Source of the DNA: Clavulina sp. PMI_390
Taxonomy: Eukaryota > Basidiomycota > Agaricomycetes > Cantharellales > Hydnaceae
Direction: 5' to 3'
Length of the DNA: 64,000 nucleotides
Assembly (NCBI GenBank): GCA_015039315.1
Contig: WIDE01000006.1
Coordinates: 614,585 to 678,584 of the forward strand
Of this stretch, positions 1-12,153 are shown in pieces. The notes below the pieces were generated by a model. The model was not told the origin of the DNA. It did not search any database and worked only from the letters and a program-made list of their open reading frames with translations. The translations under genes were made by a program, and so were the position numbers. Position 1 is the stretch's first letter; each line of letters begins with the position of its first letter.

Positions 1-1883
1 TTTTGCCCGCCGTCGAAGCTCCACTTGTGTCTCTTGAACGCGCACAGCGAACGCATCAAGGGAAGGGAGGCACTTTGAGATGTCTAAAGCTTCAGGGCCA
101 TGGCACCACTCCGCAAAGTCTGTTCGACGATTGTGGACTGCAATGAACTATATGCAGGATCAGACCACCTGGGTGTTAATGTGCTTCTGGGTGGGGTGGG
201 TGTGGATGAAAAGAGGGCTCACTGGAGGGATGGCACCATCAGGCGGTATTCCCAAGGCGTGTTTGACGTACCGGCTAGCTACGTTCTGCACCTCATCTGA
301 GAATCGAGCGTGCCGGGCAACTGCACGCCAAACTGGTGAGTGGCCAGAGTCGAATGAATCCTTGTTCCAAAGGAAGCCCGAGTTGTAGATATAGTCGAAA
401 CAAAGCTGGAATTGAGTAAAGGGGATGGTATCAGTATGTCTGACTGGCTAGAAAGAAGCTTGTCGCTCATCACAGCTTCGATAGTGTGATACATACTAGG
501 TGCATATCGGGCTCAGCGATAGTCCCACTGAAGATAGATGGAGTGGGCGAGTGCTCTTCTACGCCCTTGTCAAACCCTTCTTGGAACCCGAGCGCTGCGA
601 GCGACCATACGGATACTCCAGTACCTTCATTGAGCCTTGTCCAGTGGGGTGCCAGAGTATACGAAATGTCTGCACAACTCAAGGAATCAATAGAGCGAGA
701 TGAATGGCATTAGTAACTGCACGTACCCAGCCGAAGGTCTACGGGTGCGTTGCATTCCCTTGCGTGCCCGTCAGGTCCAGTAAGCCACCTACATATCTTC
801 CAGTTGGTCATTCAGGCTCTTTTTCGGTAGTGACCAAGCGCACCAAGGGCTCCAACAACTTAAAACCTCGTCCTTCATTACCTCGTCTTCACTGGAACCA
901 GTTCCTTTCACGTCACGCCACTCCAAAATCGGATGGTTAATTGCATCTGAGAGAGTCGCTAGGTCAAAGACGTCTCCAAGCCAAATATCAGGGCTATCTA
1001 GGACGTGGTGAGTGCGAGAGATAGCTGGAAGAATTGGGATACGCTGTAATCGCGCCAAAGGGGCAAAATCAGATAATGGAAGGAAATACGGCATCGGTAA
1101 CATACGTCCGAGATCATTCCAAGGTAAATTAGGATCATCTATTGATGGATTTTTGAGCCAGCGCTAGTCGTCGGCAATCTGTGTTACTTGGGGGATCAGG
1201 GAACTTACGTAGGTTTCGAAATCGTTGGTGAAGCCGGCACTTCCCCACGACTGCACACCAATCTGGTCAATTCACCGCGTACATCTTAGCAATTAGATAT
1301 GGCTTACTGAGACGTACTTCTTATCAGCCCAAAGATTGTCTGGGGGAATACACAGGCGAAGTTTGAACACGAGAGGGCGTGAAAGGCATTCCGCCATGCG
1401 ATATTAGTTTGCCCGCCCTTTATGAACCCAGATCGTGCTAGTAGGACCAAAGTGCGTACCTCTGAACGCCTGGGTCGGTCGGCCATGTACAGTCAGATTG
1501 GCTAGCAGTCGGCCTTTAGCCTCCACTTCTGGTGGCGTATTGAACCTATCTCCCGAAGGCGAACTCAGGTTGCAAGTCTCGTTGCTCGGCCGAAGGGGGT
1601 CGTCTTCATGCTTGTGGCTGAGAGAACCCAATCGCTTGCTCGAGCTCAGCAGATGCCAGGATAAGAGCGAGAAGATGACGATCGAGGAGGAAATGATCAG
1701 GACAGCGAGGCGCATCAGAGAGCGCCGAGCCAAGAGTAAGGTCAGAAGAGTGAAGAGTGGCGAGCGTGACAATAATGAAGATGGGTTGGATGACGGATTC
1801 GGTGATGGTGAGCGGGATGAGCCTCGTGTTTCGTCGTGATATTTGGCATGGTCGTGAGTCGTCGGGAGGAGATCATCAGGCAT
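1..1883 (-). CDS. O-fucosyltransferase-like type II membrane protein, copy A (3' end off window)
   Basis: The start codon is at 1883 and exon 1 runs to about 1460. The N-terminus is a Ser/Pro-rich cytoplasmic tail followed by one hydrophobic anchor (about residues 50-72), as in Golgi type II glycosyltransferases. Further exons give D-N-L-W-A-D-K-K-Y, S-W-G-S-A-G-F-T-N-D-F, MILIYLGMISD and RIPILPAISRTHHV, then SPDIWLGDVFDLATLSDAI. The last exon seen begins FIAVHNRRTDF, which matches the H-x-R-R-x-D-F element of GDP-fucose protein O-fucosyltransferases. The reading runs off the left edge, so the C-terminal donor-binding part is missing here. It closely resembles copies B (4844-7173) and C (7851-10004) with the same splice positions. 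The fucosyltransferase role is inferred from the family; the acceptor is unknown. I saw no frameshift in the part present. Confidence 0.72.
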
Positions 1884-2737
1884 AATTGAAAGACTACTGG
1901 TTGGCGTGAAGGGATGTGCGACCAGCGATAACGAAAGAAGTCCTAGTCACAGAGTGTGCTGGAAATCCGCGTCAGGCTGGGGAGGTGGTCGCAAGAGAGG
2001 CTGCGCACCCCGACACTGGCCGGCAAGACTATATGGGAGTTTCTTATCTATAGAGCAGCTGGATAAAGCGATTCGCGCATTTGCAAAGGGGTTGATCCAT
2101 GAGAAGACGTTCCTGTGCGACTCAGGCGATCCACGCTACTGGAGGCATTAAGGCGATGAATTGAGAGGCGTTGCTTGGCGATCGAAACGCAGAATGGTCG
2201 GCGGAAAACGTAAAGCAAATGGATGTTAATTCAATCTGGGGTGGCGGAGAAAACCATCAAGATAGCTGAAAAATCACAGCCCAAGGTGGTTTGTCCTTGC
2301 CTTTGCTTCACAGGGAGGCTAACCATGGTGCTTCAACGCCCATAGAGATATTGGCCCATCATCTACCGAATCGAGTTCGAGCGGAAGATACCGATATACA
2401 GGATGGAATGCTCAAGCGAGAACTTCACGTATCCGAATACGTGATGGGATCATATGTAGCTCGGAGGCGCAGCCCCGTTGCCGTTGGCCACCACTGGCAG
2501 GATTGAGTGTGCGAATGGCCAAGCCTGTGACGAACTCACGGCGCTCTCTCCTTCAGGGTGAAACACCATCATGGAACGTGAAAAATACCATAATTATTCT
2601 ATAATAAAAGAGCAAACAGCAGTAACGAGAGCAATCACGATATAGTAAGCAAGGGCATCCTGTTTACCTCGGGGTTAAATGATGTATGCCTAGCTCGAGG
2701 GCTGACAGTTACACAACTGACCCTCCCTCTCAAAAAT
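1884..2737. other. Intergenic, no supported gene
   Basis: This stretch lies between the start of the minus-strand fucosyltransferase-like copy A and the end of the SDR gene. Short open frames exist on the plus strand but show no recognisable domain or splice pattern. An AT-rich stretch near 2578-2650 may belong to the 3' end of the SDR transcript. Promoter function for copy A is inferred from position only. Confidence 0.4.
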
Positions 2738-4072
2738 CTAGTAGTCCTCGATAGGCTCCTCCTTTCCTTGTCGTGCTTGCTGCGCACGACTCATGTAGCG
2801 CTTCCGAATATATTCTCCAACGAACTTGTCGCTCCTGCGCCTACCGATTGCCCACAGCAGCAGAGTGCCGAGGTAGTGGGGTAGGTATGGAACAACGATA
2901 CGATGGCCACTATACCCGACAGAGCGAATGACACTCCGCGCTATTGTGCGAGCAGATGGGCAGAATAGCGTGATGGGCACGACATGCGCTTTGGACACGA
3001 ATTCACCAATAGGCATAAACTGGAAGGAGATGTCGAGGGAGGGATCAATGAAGCGCTGTTCTTGGTCTAGGCCTACAAAGAATCATATTAGATTTCGTCA
3101 CATGGATGGAGCAGCAGCAAGCCACGGCTTACCATGAATGAATTTGGACAGGTACTCCTTCGACGCGACGTAAGTCGTCAAAAACGCGCCAGGGTGCATT
3201 TGGGCAATCGAACCGATCCTAGAAGATGGCAGAGGGGAAGCAAGCATGGGTAAGACAAGGTGGATCGAATGAAATTTCCAGGAGATCAGAGCCACCAACC
3301 CAACAATGAACGCCGGCACACGGGAAGCTCTTATCGAAGGCATGAGGTACCGCAACAGAGTCGTATGGAATGTGGCGTTGTACCGAATGGTCCATTCAAT
3401 TGCCTCATCCGTCATCTCGTCAACACTGTCTCAGAGCGGGAGCATAAAGGAGTGTGGTTAGTAAGGCAGTCTGCTATACGGATCTGGTGCAGACAGCAGA
3501 GTCGCCCGGTAAATCGACTTACGGGACGAGAGTAGGATGAGACCCGCCGGCAACCAGGAATATAGCAGTGTATTTCTTGCCCTCCAGCGGAGTAAAGTCC
3601 CAACTTTCATGCTCGACGGCATTCGCATAGAAAATCTCTACTTGACGCTTGGGCAAAGGGGATGCAAGGAGTTCATCCCGTACCGCTTTGAGTTTCTCCA
3701 TGTTTCGGCCGTGCAACATGATGTTGTACTAGTGGGTGAGAGATGGCGAATGGAGCGAGGCATTTAGGAGTATGACCGAGCAGTAACAAGATTGATTCAG
3801 CATGGAGGGCTCTATAAGAGTCTGATAAAGTAGTATCAATGAATAGGACTGACCCCGCGTTCGTATAGATCCACGACCAGCTCCTTTCCTAGACCATCAG
3901 AAGCACCAGTGACGAGAGCGAAAGCTTGATCATCATCTGTCAGGTATCTCTGTACTGTTGAACTGTGCAGGAAGTACAGATGGATGAAGGAGGCGAAGCG
4001 ACGGCAGCCAACGAGGAGCGTGGCCAGCCCAATGTACCACACTGAGGCTGAGAGGAGGGCGCTTATTGACAT
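2738..4072 (-). CDS. Short-chain dehydrogenase/reductase, very-long-chain 3-ketoacyl-CoA reductase-like
   Basis: The start codon is at 4072 and the stop at 2738, with at least three introns between. A hydrophobic N-terminus (about residues 5-35) precedes the Rossmann nucleotide-binding motif TGASDGLGKEL. Later exons give HGRNMEKL, the Ser region VGSIAQMHPG and the catalytic motif YVASKEYLSKF (Y-x-x-x-K). This GS(I/F)xxxxP...YxxSK layout and the membrane-anchored N-terminus match the HSD17B12/Ifa38 class, which reduces 3-ketoacyl-CoA during very-long-chain fatty acid elongation in the ER. The C-terminus has a hydrophobic segment (YLPHYLGTLLLWAIGRRR) and ends in a charged tail, KEEPIEDY. The exact substrate is not shown by the sequence; another membrane SDR is possible. 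It lies between inverted fucosyltransferase-like paralogues, with no obvious functional link. Confidence 0.75.
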
Positions 4073-4843
4073 TGTGTCGCGTCAGGTACTGGGGACTGAG
4101 TAGGAGTGCCAAGAATTGATGGATGCTGCTGGGTCCAGTTTGCGCTGTACTTGGCGCGTCTTGGCTGGGCCGGGAAGAAGTGACGAAGGATGCGACGGGT
4201 GGGATCCGCTGATGTCAGCGGCTGTCGTGTTGTCTGACGGCGGATTTGAAATGGACGTCATGAAGCAATCGCAACTCACCGCAGTCACATTCGCCCACTA
4301 TAGGACAACTGTGCATTGTGAGATATAGATGCGTGGAAGCAACAAGGATATGCCTCCTCCTTACTCGGTTCAGCGGAGGCTTTCATTTGGCAAGGGCCTG
4401 TTATTGCGACCGTGTCCCTGGGCTTCAAGTGTTGATAGACCCAACATTTCCCTCACTGTACTATGCCAACGCGAAATCTTGGAGAGGGGGTAGGATATCG
4501 GTTTCTGACGAAGGTTATGGCTAAAAGGATTCCCTGCTGAGCGATGACAACAGCCTCCCAAATAAGGTTCTTGGAACGTTGCTCGGGCTGGTTCGTTCCT
4601 GAGCATCACCAACCTGTCTGAATGTCGTAAATCAGATCTCGATCACCCTATTCACCATCGCCACGCACACTATATCGACGCCACATTGAATTCAGCGGGA
4701 CTGGGTTGGATGTGCTGCTTTTCAGTCCTTGCTGCGGCCACCTCCCCCCCACCTTCTCTGCCTTCTTTATCCTCCTTCACGTCTCGACTATTATTCGTAC
4801 ATCGACTGAAGCCAGCACAACAGGTTGTCCTGAAGACGTGCTG
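4073..4843. other. Divergent intergenic region, SDR / fucosyltransferase copy B
   Basis: This interval separates the start of the SDR gene (minus) and copy B (plus). It is C/T-rich on the plus strand just before copy B (about 4740-4800), as is common for fungal core promoters. An open frame in phase with copy B extends upstream to 4706, but the first residues shared with copy A begin at the ATG at 4844. I see no separate gene. Confidence 0.4.
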
Positions 4844-7173
4844 ATGGCAGGCGACGAGCTTTTGCCCCTGTCTCATCACGTAACTGAAAAACATGCTTTG
4901 CGACGTTCACGATCCCCCTCGCCAATTCCCTCGTTCTCTTCGCCATCGCTCTCATCTTCCTCGGCGCGCTTCGCGTTCATCCCTCCCCTCTTATGTCGAA
5001 GACCCTTCACCCTGTTGATTTTCATAACCCTGTCCACCTTCCTCCTCACCCTCTCCCTCTTCTCCTCGACGCATCACTCAAGCTCGAATCAGCTGGTACT
5101 TTCACTGAATCGTTCCGAACAATATAACCCCTTGTGGTACGAGAAAAGACCTTCCAAGTCTCCACCACCACCGAGCCACCCCGCCTCTGAGCTACGTACA
5201 AAGGGTCGACACCTTGTCAACCTGACGATCCACGATGGCCCGACGCTTGCATTCAGAGGTACACACCAAACAGATTCTCTCGTGGCTGACACTGATTTTC
5301 CGAATGCGTTCACGCCCTTCATCATTGTCACGGCCCAACCTCCACATGCCTCCCCCCCCCTCCAGACAACCTCTGGTCAGACAAGAAATACATCTCGGTG
5401 CGTTCACTCCGGGACACGCGTAATATCAGACTCGCTAATTATCTTCACATTCAGTCCTGGGGGAATGCGGGTTTTACGAATGATTTCGAGGCCTACGTAA
5501 GTTACGCGATTATCACATCGACGCAATTTGTCCATCCCTGCTTTTGCTCACCTCCCTCCCTCCAAAAATAGATGATCCTCATCTACCTTGGAATGATCAC
5601 GGACGTAGGTTATCCCTACTCAGCATATATCCCTACGATCTAATTTCTTCACCTCTTGTTTCGTTCTCCTGGTGTTTTTAGCGCATTCCTATTCTCCCGG
5701 CTATATCACGGTCTCACCATGTCATGAACAGCCCTGATATTTGGCTTGGCGACGTGTTTGACCTAGCAGCGCTCTCAGACGCCATTAACCACCCCATCTT
5801 GGAGTGGCGGGACGTGAAGGCAAATGGCACAAAGGAAGGAGAGGTGATGAAGGATGAAGTTTTGGGATGCTGGAGTCCTTGGTATGTGTCTATCCTTATC
5901 AGGAGCCACGAGGATTGGTCATGAACCTAAATAAATGCAGGTGGTTGACTGGACCCGAAGGGCATGCCAAAGACTGCAATGCCCCCAAGGATCTTCGGCT
6001 TGGTATGTACACCCATTGGCCCCCAGCCCCCAGCCCTCAGATCCATTTCTCATTCGGTGCATATCATAGATATTTCGTATACCATGGCGCCTCATTGGGC
6101 GGTTCTCAATGGTGGGGATGGTGTTTCTGTTTGGTCACTCGCAGCCCTTGGTTTCCAACAAGGCTTCGACAGGGGTGTCGAGGAGCACTCCCCTGCCCCG
6201 TCTATCTTTAGTGGAACGACAGCCGAGCCTGACATGCATCTGGTATGGATTTCCGCGTGATTCGCTGCTGTTACGAATCCTTCTCGAGGCAATTCATATA
6301 CTAATCCAATTCTCCGTCCCCAACAGCTTTGCCTCGATTACATTTTCAACTCGGGTTTCTTGTGGAACAAAGACTCGTTCGAGTCTGGGCACTCGCCGGT
6401 TTGGCGTGCAGTGACGCAGCATGCCAAGTTTCTGGACCAAGTGAACAGCTTAGCGAGTCGCTACATCAAGAACGCACTGGGGATATCACCTGGCGGCAAA
6501 CTTCCTCCTGTGAGCTCGTTCTTCTGGGTGCCTCGCATACAGGCACTGACCTCGACCCTGTTCCGCTGATTCCTACACATGAACCACGCGAACGCAGTTC
6601 ATCGCGATCCACAACCGCCGCTCTGACTTCAAATATTGGTGTCATGAACCTCTCGCCTCGAACCTAGACGAATGCCTCCCTTCTCTTGACGCATTTGCTG
6701 TGCGCGTCCGTGAGATGCGTGTGGAGCTTCGCCGACTATGGGCAAAGCGGCTAGGTTTCAACGAGAGCGAGGCAGAGCTCGAGCAAGGCGGCTGGGTCGA
6801 TCATGTACTCGTCACGAGCGATGAGCCCATGTGGTTGGTTGATGACAGCGGGAAGAAGCAGAGGAACCCCTATTGGGAGAAGATCGATGCGCTGGGGTGG
6901 GTCGGCGTGGACCACGATGCAGAAGAGACAGTGGAGAAGTTTGGAAAGTACGTACTCTGCTTTGATCAAGGGTAGTAAAGTGCGTCACTCATGTCCTCTA
7001 TCTGCAGTTATTTCCCAATTGCCATCGACCAAGCGATTCATGCGATGGCGACTGGGTTCGTTGGGACTGAAGTCTCGACGATGAGCAACATGGGCGCCCT
7101 CCGTGTGGAGACTTGGAATGGCGGTATTTCCAGTTATGTAGCGTGGGGCAAACTGGACGCCGATGCCCATTGA
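4844..7173 (+). CDS. O-fucosyltransferase-like type II membrane protein, copy B
   Basis: I chose the ATG at 4844 because the protein MAGDELLP... lines up with copy A's MPDDLLP.... Exon 1 ends at 5258 (AFRG), exon 2 spans about 5366-5397 (NLWSDKKYIS), and further short exons give SWGNAGFTNDFEAY, MILIYLGMITD and RIPILPAISRSHHV. A Ser/Pro-rich tail and a membrane anchor (about residues 50-75) come first. The catalytic half contains FIAIHNRRSDFKYWC, VLVTSDEP, a Trp/Gly segment, and the terminal FVGTEVSTMS...R, which is the nucleotide-sugar-binding signature of GT-B O-fucosyltransferases. The stop follows WGKLDADAH at 7173. The whole frame can be joined without a break. Golgi location and GDP-fucose donor are family inferences; the acceptor is unknown. 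Confidence 0.8.
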
Positions 7174-7850
7174 GTCTCGTCATCTGTTGCCTACTCTCTG
7201 TCTCCCGCTTGGTTGCTCGACTCCACAGCTAGCTTCTGTGCCGCTGTTGGGTCATTTTGGTGGAGCTATGATTCCGCACACCATCCATTTGACCAGCCCC
7301 TTCTCACGATGCCAAGTTTTCAACATCTCTACCATTGTTCAATGTTGTCTAGATTTGGCATTGCAGGCTGGAGTATTCTCAGTTTGTTCTCCCTTTTTCG
7401 TTTTATCTTTGGGCTAGACTAGCGTTATCTTTTATGCCCTAACATTATCGACCCACTGGATCTTCTCCCTTTTATAATTTCGCTATTCCGTCCATCACAA
7501 TACACAATGTGCATCGATCAAGTTCAGCGACATATTTTTTTTCGAGATTTGTCGGGACCGAAACGCCGCTGGTTTGAGCGGCAGAACTGTTTGCGGAGCG
7601 TTCTGCTTCCCTACCCGCTCCGACCAAACAGCCACAAGGTACAAGTCAACGGTCCGTCTTCGGCTGATTCAAACGTGTTCCGCACGAATGGCACATGTTA
7701 ATTTATATGGCAGACGGATGATGCCAAGAAATATACGCGCCCAAGTTTCAAATGTTCCCTGAATCGTAGTCTGAGCCTTTGCGTCCAACTTCGCCGAAAG
7801 ATAAACTTATTTGAACATCTTCCATCCGAGTCCCCGCCATTCCTTTGCCT
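7174..7850. other. Intergenic between tandem fucosyltransferase-like copies
   Basis: This holds the 3' flank of copy B and the 5' flank of copy C. It is T-rich around 7310-7450, consistent with a 3' untranslated region. No other gene is supported. Confidence 0.4.
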
Positions 7851-10004
7851 ATGTCTTCGCTGTCTTCACCTACAACTGCTATGCTCCGGTATCGCTCGAC
7901 CACTCGGTTCGGTGCTACAGTTCTCGCACTGTTTCTTGTCCTTTTTTTCCTGTCTCCATCACTGCCATTCCTTCCTGCCACCAGAAACGTCTCAGATCAT
8001 GATAAGATCTCATTATTCGATCCAACTTGCGCAATACGTGGGTCGAAATCATTCACAACTCCCATTCACCAGGCCTTTGTCTTATGTTCCCCACCTGTTG
8101 ACAGAGAGTGAAGACAATAGGCTGATACGCAATCTCACAAGACATGAGCACCCAACGGAGAAATTTCGTGGCAAGTGCATCTATGATGAGTACACTACCC
8201 CATTCTGACGACATGCCCTCCCTTGATACAGAAAACCTGTGGCCGGACAAGAAATATGTCACCGTTCGTCACCCATGGTTGATATGACTATGCAGTCGAA
8301 AAATGCTTACCATTCGATAATAATCCCGTTTCTAGTCTTGGGGCGGCGCTGGCTTTACAAACGATTTCCAATCCTATGTGCGCCTCGGCTCTGTGCTCCA
8401 GGAACAAAACACACTGACAGTCTCTCACACAGATGATTACCATATACTTGGGAATGATCACAGACGTGCGCACTAGCAACCTTAGTCGCCGCGAATGCCC
8501 GGGGTTAACCCCCGAATCGATTTACTCAGCGTATCCCTGTCCTTCCAGCAATCTCTCGATCTCACCATGTCTTTCCTACGAACGACATCTGGCTTGGCGA
8601 TATATTCGACCTCGGTGAACTCGCGGAGAAGATACGACACCCAATACTCGAATGGCCATCAGTGAAGAAGATTGATAGTCTACAGGTTGAGACGCTGGGC
8701 TGTTGGTCTCACTGGTGAGTATCCTGCGATATCTAAGACAGATATGACTAAGGGTCTTACGTATTTCTAGGCTGCTTTTAGGTGATTCTCAGACGCGAAA
8801 CACCAATGTTCCAAATGATCTGCGATTAGGCATGCCTTTTGTCCTCTTTGGCCTATCTGGTGCTTGGTATGTTAATGACATAGATCGCCCTCTATAGACC
8901 TGTCATATACCAGCGTTCCTGAGTGGGCCAAGTTAGAGCAATCTAGCCATATCTTGCAGATATGGTCATTGGCTACCCTAGGTTTTCACGAAGGCCACTC
9001 CCGTGGAGTTTCAGGGAATCAGCCTCTCGCGTCGCCATTAAATGGTGCTATTGAGCCTCCAGATCAACATCTTGTATGTCTCAAATGTTTCGACTCCGAA
9101 ATTCACTTCTTCAATCTTCCTGACCAGTCGTAGCTTTGCTTGGACTCCTTATATTTCACGGGCTTCGTATACAACATCGATTCATTCGATTCGGGTCATG
9201 CACCCGTTTGGAGGGCAGTGGCACAATACGCTCGATTCCTTCCTAGCGTGAACCGCCTCGCAAAAACCTATATTAGACGAGCTTTCGGTCTGGCTGAAAC
9301 AGATGAGATTCCACAGGTAAGCTTGTATATTAAGTCATTTTGGCCCATCCTCGTCTGCGTCTATTCTAGACCACTGATCAAAGTTTGGTCCTCGTCGCTT
9401 GCAGTTCATCGCCATCCACATCCGTCGTTCCGACTTCGCTGACTGGTGTCGGCCACCTGATATTATTGAGGACTGCCTCCCCCAGCTTGACGCCTTTGTC
9501 TTGCGAGTAAAAGAAGTAGAAGCTGAGCTCCAGTCTCGTGACAAGGGCATCCAGCTCCCAATGAGGGTTTTGGTGACAAGCGATGAGCCTTATACCGTGG
9601 ATAGGGCGGGCCATGACGGAGTCGTAACAAAGGTGGCGAACCCATACTGGCAGAAAATATCCGATTTAGGGTGGAATTATGTCAATCATGACGCGGAGCA
9701 AACGGTGGTGAAACACGGCGCGTACGTAATACTTCCTACCCTCTTCCCTGATAATTTTTATGCCGTTGTCCACCGCGCAATCGGCATCTCTCGTTATTTC
9801 AGACATCAAGCTAATGATTTGTGTGCTGTCACATTTAGATATCTTCCTCTCATCATTGACCAGGCTGTCCACTCCTTGGCGATTGGGTTTGTCGGCACGG
9901 ACCTCTCAACGATGAGCCGGATGGGTGCACTGCGCGTCGAGACATGGAACGGGGGTATAACGCGGAAAGTCATGTGGGGGAATAAGAAAGCAGACATCCA
10001 CTAG
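7851..10004 (+). CDS. O-fucosyltransferase-like type II membrane protein, copy C
   Basis: The ATG at 7851 opens a short cytoplasmic tail and one anchor (FGATVLALFLVLFFLSP). Conserved exons follow: ENLWPDKKYVT (about 8232), SWGGAGFTNDFQSY, MITIYLGMITD, RIPVLPAISRSHHV, then NDIWLGDIFDLGELAEKI. The catalytic half has FIAIHIRRSDFADWC, VLVTSDEP and FVGTDLSTMSRMGALR, and ends in WGNKKADIH at 10004. The conserved pieces line up with copies A and B, but this copy is the most divergent: its luminal stem is shorter, with no Ser/Pro-rich tail before the anchor. The join between the anchor exon and the next exon (about 8030-8110) is not clean by eye, and the exon ending near 8175 differs from the TTC-AGA-G end in A and B. 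Function is inferred as for copy B. Confidence 0.74.
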
Positions 10005-10141
10005 ATAGGGCAACGAGACAATGGGTAACATCTTCGCATATCTTGGTATTCGCATTAGATAACTCTGTAGAGATAATAATCCTGGTGCCAACTAGAAATA
10101 CATCATGATAATATAGAATGAGGAGTCTCGACGCGACGGTA

Positions 10142-11193
10142 TCAACCAGTACGGCAGAGAGTCAAATTTCCTCCCTTCGTCGACTCGGCCTCCGGATTAG
10201 GCGAGTCCTCTCTGGCATCATCGAGGGTCTTATGAGACGTTTCACTTGGTACCGACTCTAGTACGAGGGGCGGGTGCACAGGAAGAGCAGGGAGGATAGG
10301 TCGGGTCTCCCAGTCCTTTAACTTTACATTGCCAGGGTGCATTATACTCCCTGCCTTTTCATCATCTGTTCTCGTTTGAGCGAAAAGAGGCTCATGCCTG
10401 AGTTCTTCATGAGCGCTTTCGTGGGCAGAAGCAGCGATACCCGAATGTGAAGTGCTCGTGATGGGGGTGTTGACCGGACTCGAAGAGGTGTTATCATCCG
10501 TGATTGCCAACCAAGGGGAAACAATGGGGTCGTTGCGGTTGCCGCGCCGGATTGCTATGTTATCGTAGATGAGAGCGGGGCAATGGGGTTGAGCGCGGAG
10601 TGAGCAGAACACACGTTAGAAGGCTCGTCGGTCAAGTGGCAAGCAAACCTCACCTGTGTCCCGCTTGACTCCCAAGGACGTGGATGAGGAGCTAGTCGAC
10701 TTGTACGTCGGAGGCGCGCCCACTGAGCCCACCGAGTCGCGCTTCCCAGCATCAAGCCCAACTGTCCCTGTCATAGGGGCGATTGGTGTCTGGTGCTGCC
10801 GCGCAATGAGCAGTGCGAGGTTCGCCGTCTGTCGTTGTATAGCATCATATTGCTCGAGAAAATACTGCTGGTGCATCGGATGGTTACACGTCCTCTCAGT
10901 CTCTTCTCGCTCTAGTCGTTCCTCGTCCGTCTCTTTGTAGGGTCGCGGGAGAAGGTACCTAGCGACGACAAGCTTCCAAAACACGCCACCCAATACCAGG
11001 ATAGCTGAGGATAAATATAAGACGTAAGTTTATCTTGCCACGAATGGAGGAAAGACCTGGACGACGTACCAAAGACGACGCCGATCATAATGCCAATGTG
11101 AGCTGCTTGGGCATTATCAGCCATTCCGCTAGGATTTATTGGGCCCTTATCGCGGACAGTGATCGCATGACGGGCAGCATCGAGGTTGGGCAT
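10142..11193 (-). CDS. Small single-pass membrane protein, hypothetical
   Basis: The start is at 11193. Two introns can be placed: one after GVVF (near 11070) and one after KRDT (near 10650), joining to AIRRGNRNDP. A transmembrane helix near residues 33-56 (GIMIGVVFAILVLGGVFWKL) is formed across the first splice. It is followed by a basic, then acidic stretch (RPYKETDEERLEREETERT), a His/Gln-rich segment, and a Ser/Thr/Pro-rich cytoplasmic-type tail rich in possible phosphosites. There is no signal peptide. I do not recognise a family; it resembles single-pass fungal membrane proteins of unknown role. Confidence 0.55.
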
Positions 11194-12153
11194 GGTCGCA
11201 AAAATGCTAATGGTGGGGAGGAGGACCGTACGAGAAGGAAGGCTTGGAGGAAGCGTGCTCTTGAAAGACTACTGGATCATTGGCCTAGACTTTACACGAG
11301 CCGCTGAAAATCCCGCCATTTTAGCCTTGGGCTTCTTTGTTTGATGCGTTCCAGCACGGAAGGCCCACCCTTCCGCCGAAGTAGCGAGCAGAAGATGCAG
11401 ATGTCTCAAGCTGCACATGAATCAGTGAATGATGAAGACTGTTGCCAAACATTTAGGAAAGCTCTGATGTCTCATTGAGAGCTTCCGGCCACAATCTATG
11501 ACATGAATTCAAAGCTTCGCCAGATGGTGTCAGGTCATAACAGGAAGCAACCAAACGCGCTGAAAATACGAGCAAACAACGCGAAAGCTGGGCAGCCAGA
11601 ATAATGTTCAGCAGACCTTGTCTTAGAGGAGAGAGAGGCACACACACACACGAGAGAACCTAGCTTCGGGCAATATCTTTAAAGAGAGCAATGCGAGCCA
11701 AAAGATATGGCCCCAGCGATCCTATTCGTGTCCTCAAATCCATCTCAAGCAAGTCGAAGACCACACAATGCCCGTTAGAGTTGAGAAAAGAGTAATTCTT
11801 GATTTGAATTCTTTGCCCCCTAGGTGATGCGGATAACAGGACTGAATCTGCGCAACAGCACCTCTGATAAAAAACCGACTGAATAACGACAAAAAAAAAG
11901 GGAATCATCACAACGCGGAATGAAACGACCGGACAGTGCCAATAATCACCAAGAGAATGAAAAGAATGAAGAGAAGTAAAAGGAACTGCGGAGCGAGCAA
12001 TGTAGGATACGGAGGAAGAGCAAGAGAGGAAGACGATGCAATGAACAGGATCCAAACCACTTCCGACGTGAAGAAGCGGGGATATGGGGATCGGTGTGAG
12101 TCCGTGGAGATGGGATGATCAATGCAATGATAGGCACGCTACTGCTCGCTGAT
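11194..12153. other. Intergenic, 5' flank of membrane protein and 3' flank of KNH1-like gene
   Basis: No coding frame here is convincing. A short CA microsatellite lies at about 11640-11653. The stretch from 11660 to 12150 is rich in A/G on the plus strand (T/C on minus) and probably holds the 3' untranslated region of the KNH1-like gene that ends at 12154. Confidence 0.4.
11639..11654. repeat. CA dinucleotide microsatellite
   Basis: A short run of alternating C and A (about 8 units) lies in the intergenic region downstream of the KNH1-like gene. It has no visible function. Confidence 0.7.

Noticed and set aside
1435..1839. Plus-strand open frame of 134 codons opposite fucosyltransferase copy A
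   Set aside because: It is the antisense shadow of the Ser/Pro-rich first exon of copy A and shows no domain.
2371..2400. GAGTTCGAGC resembling a tRNA B box
   Set aside because: No matching A box or cloverleaf arms could be drawn around it.
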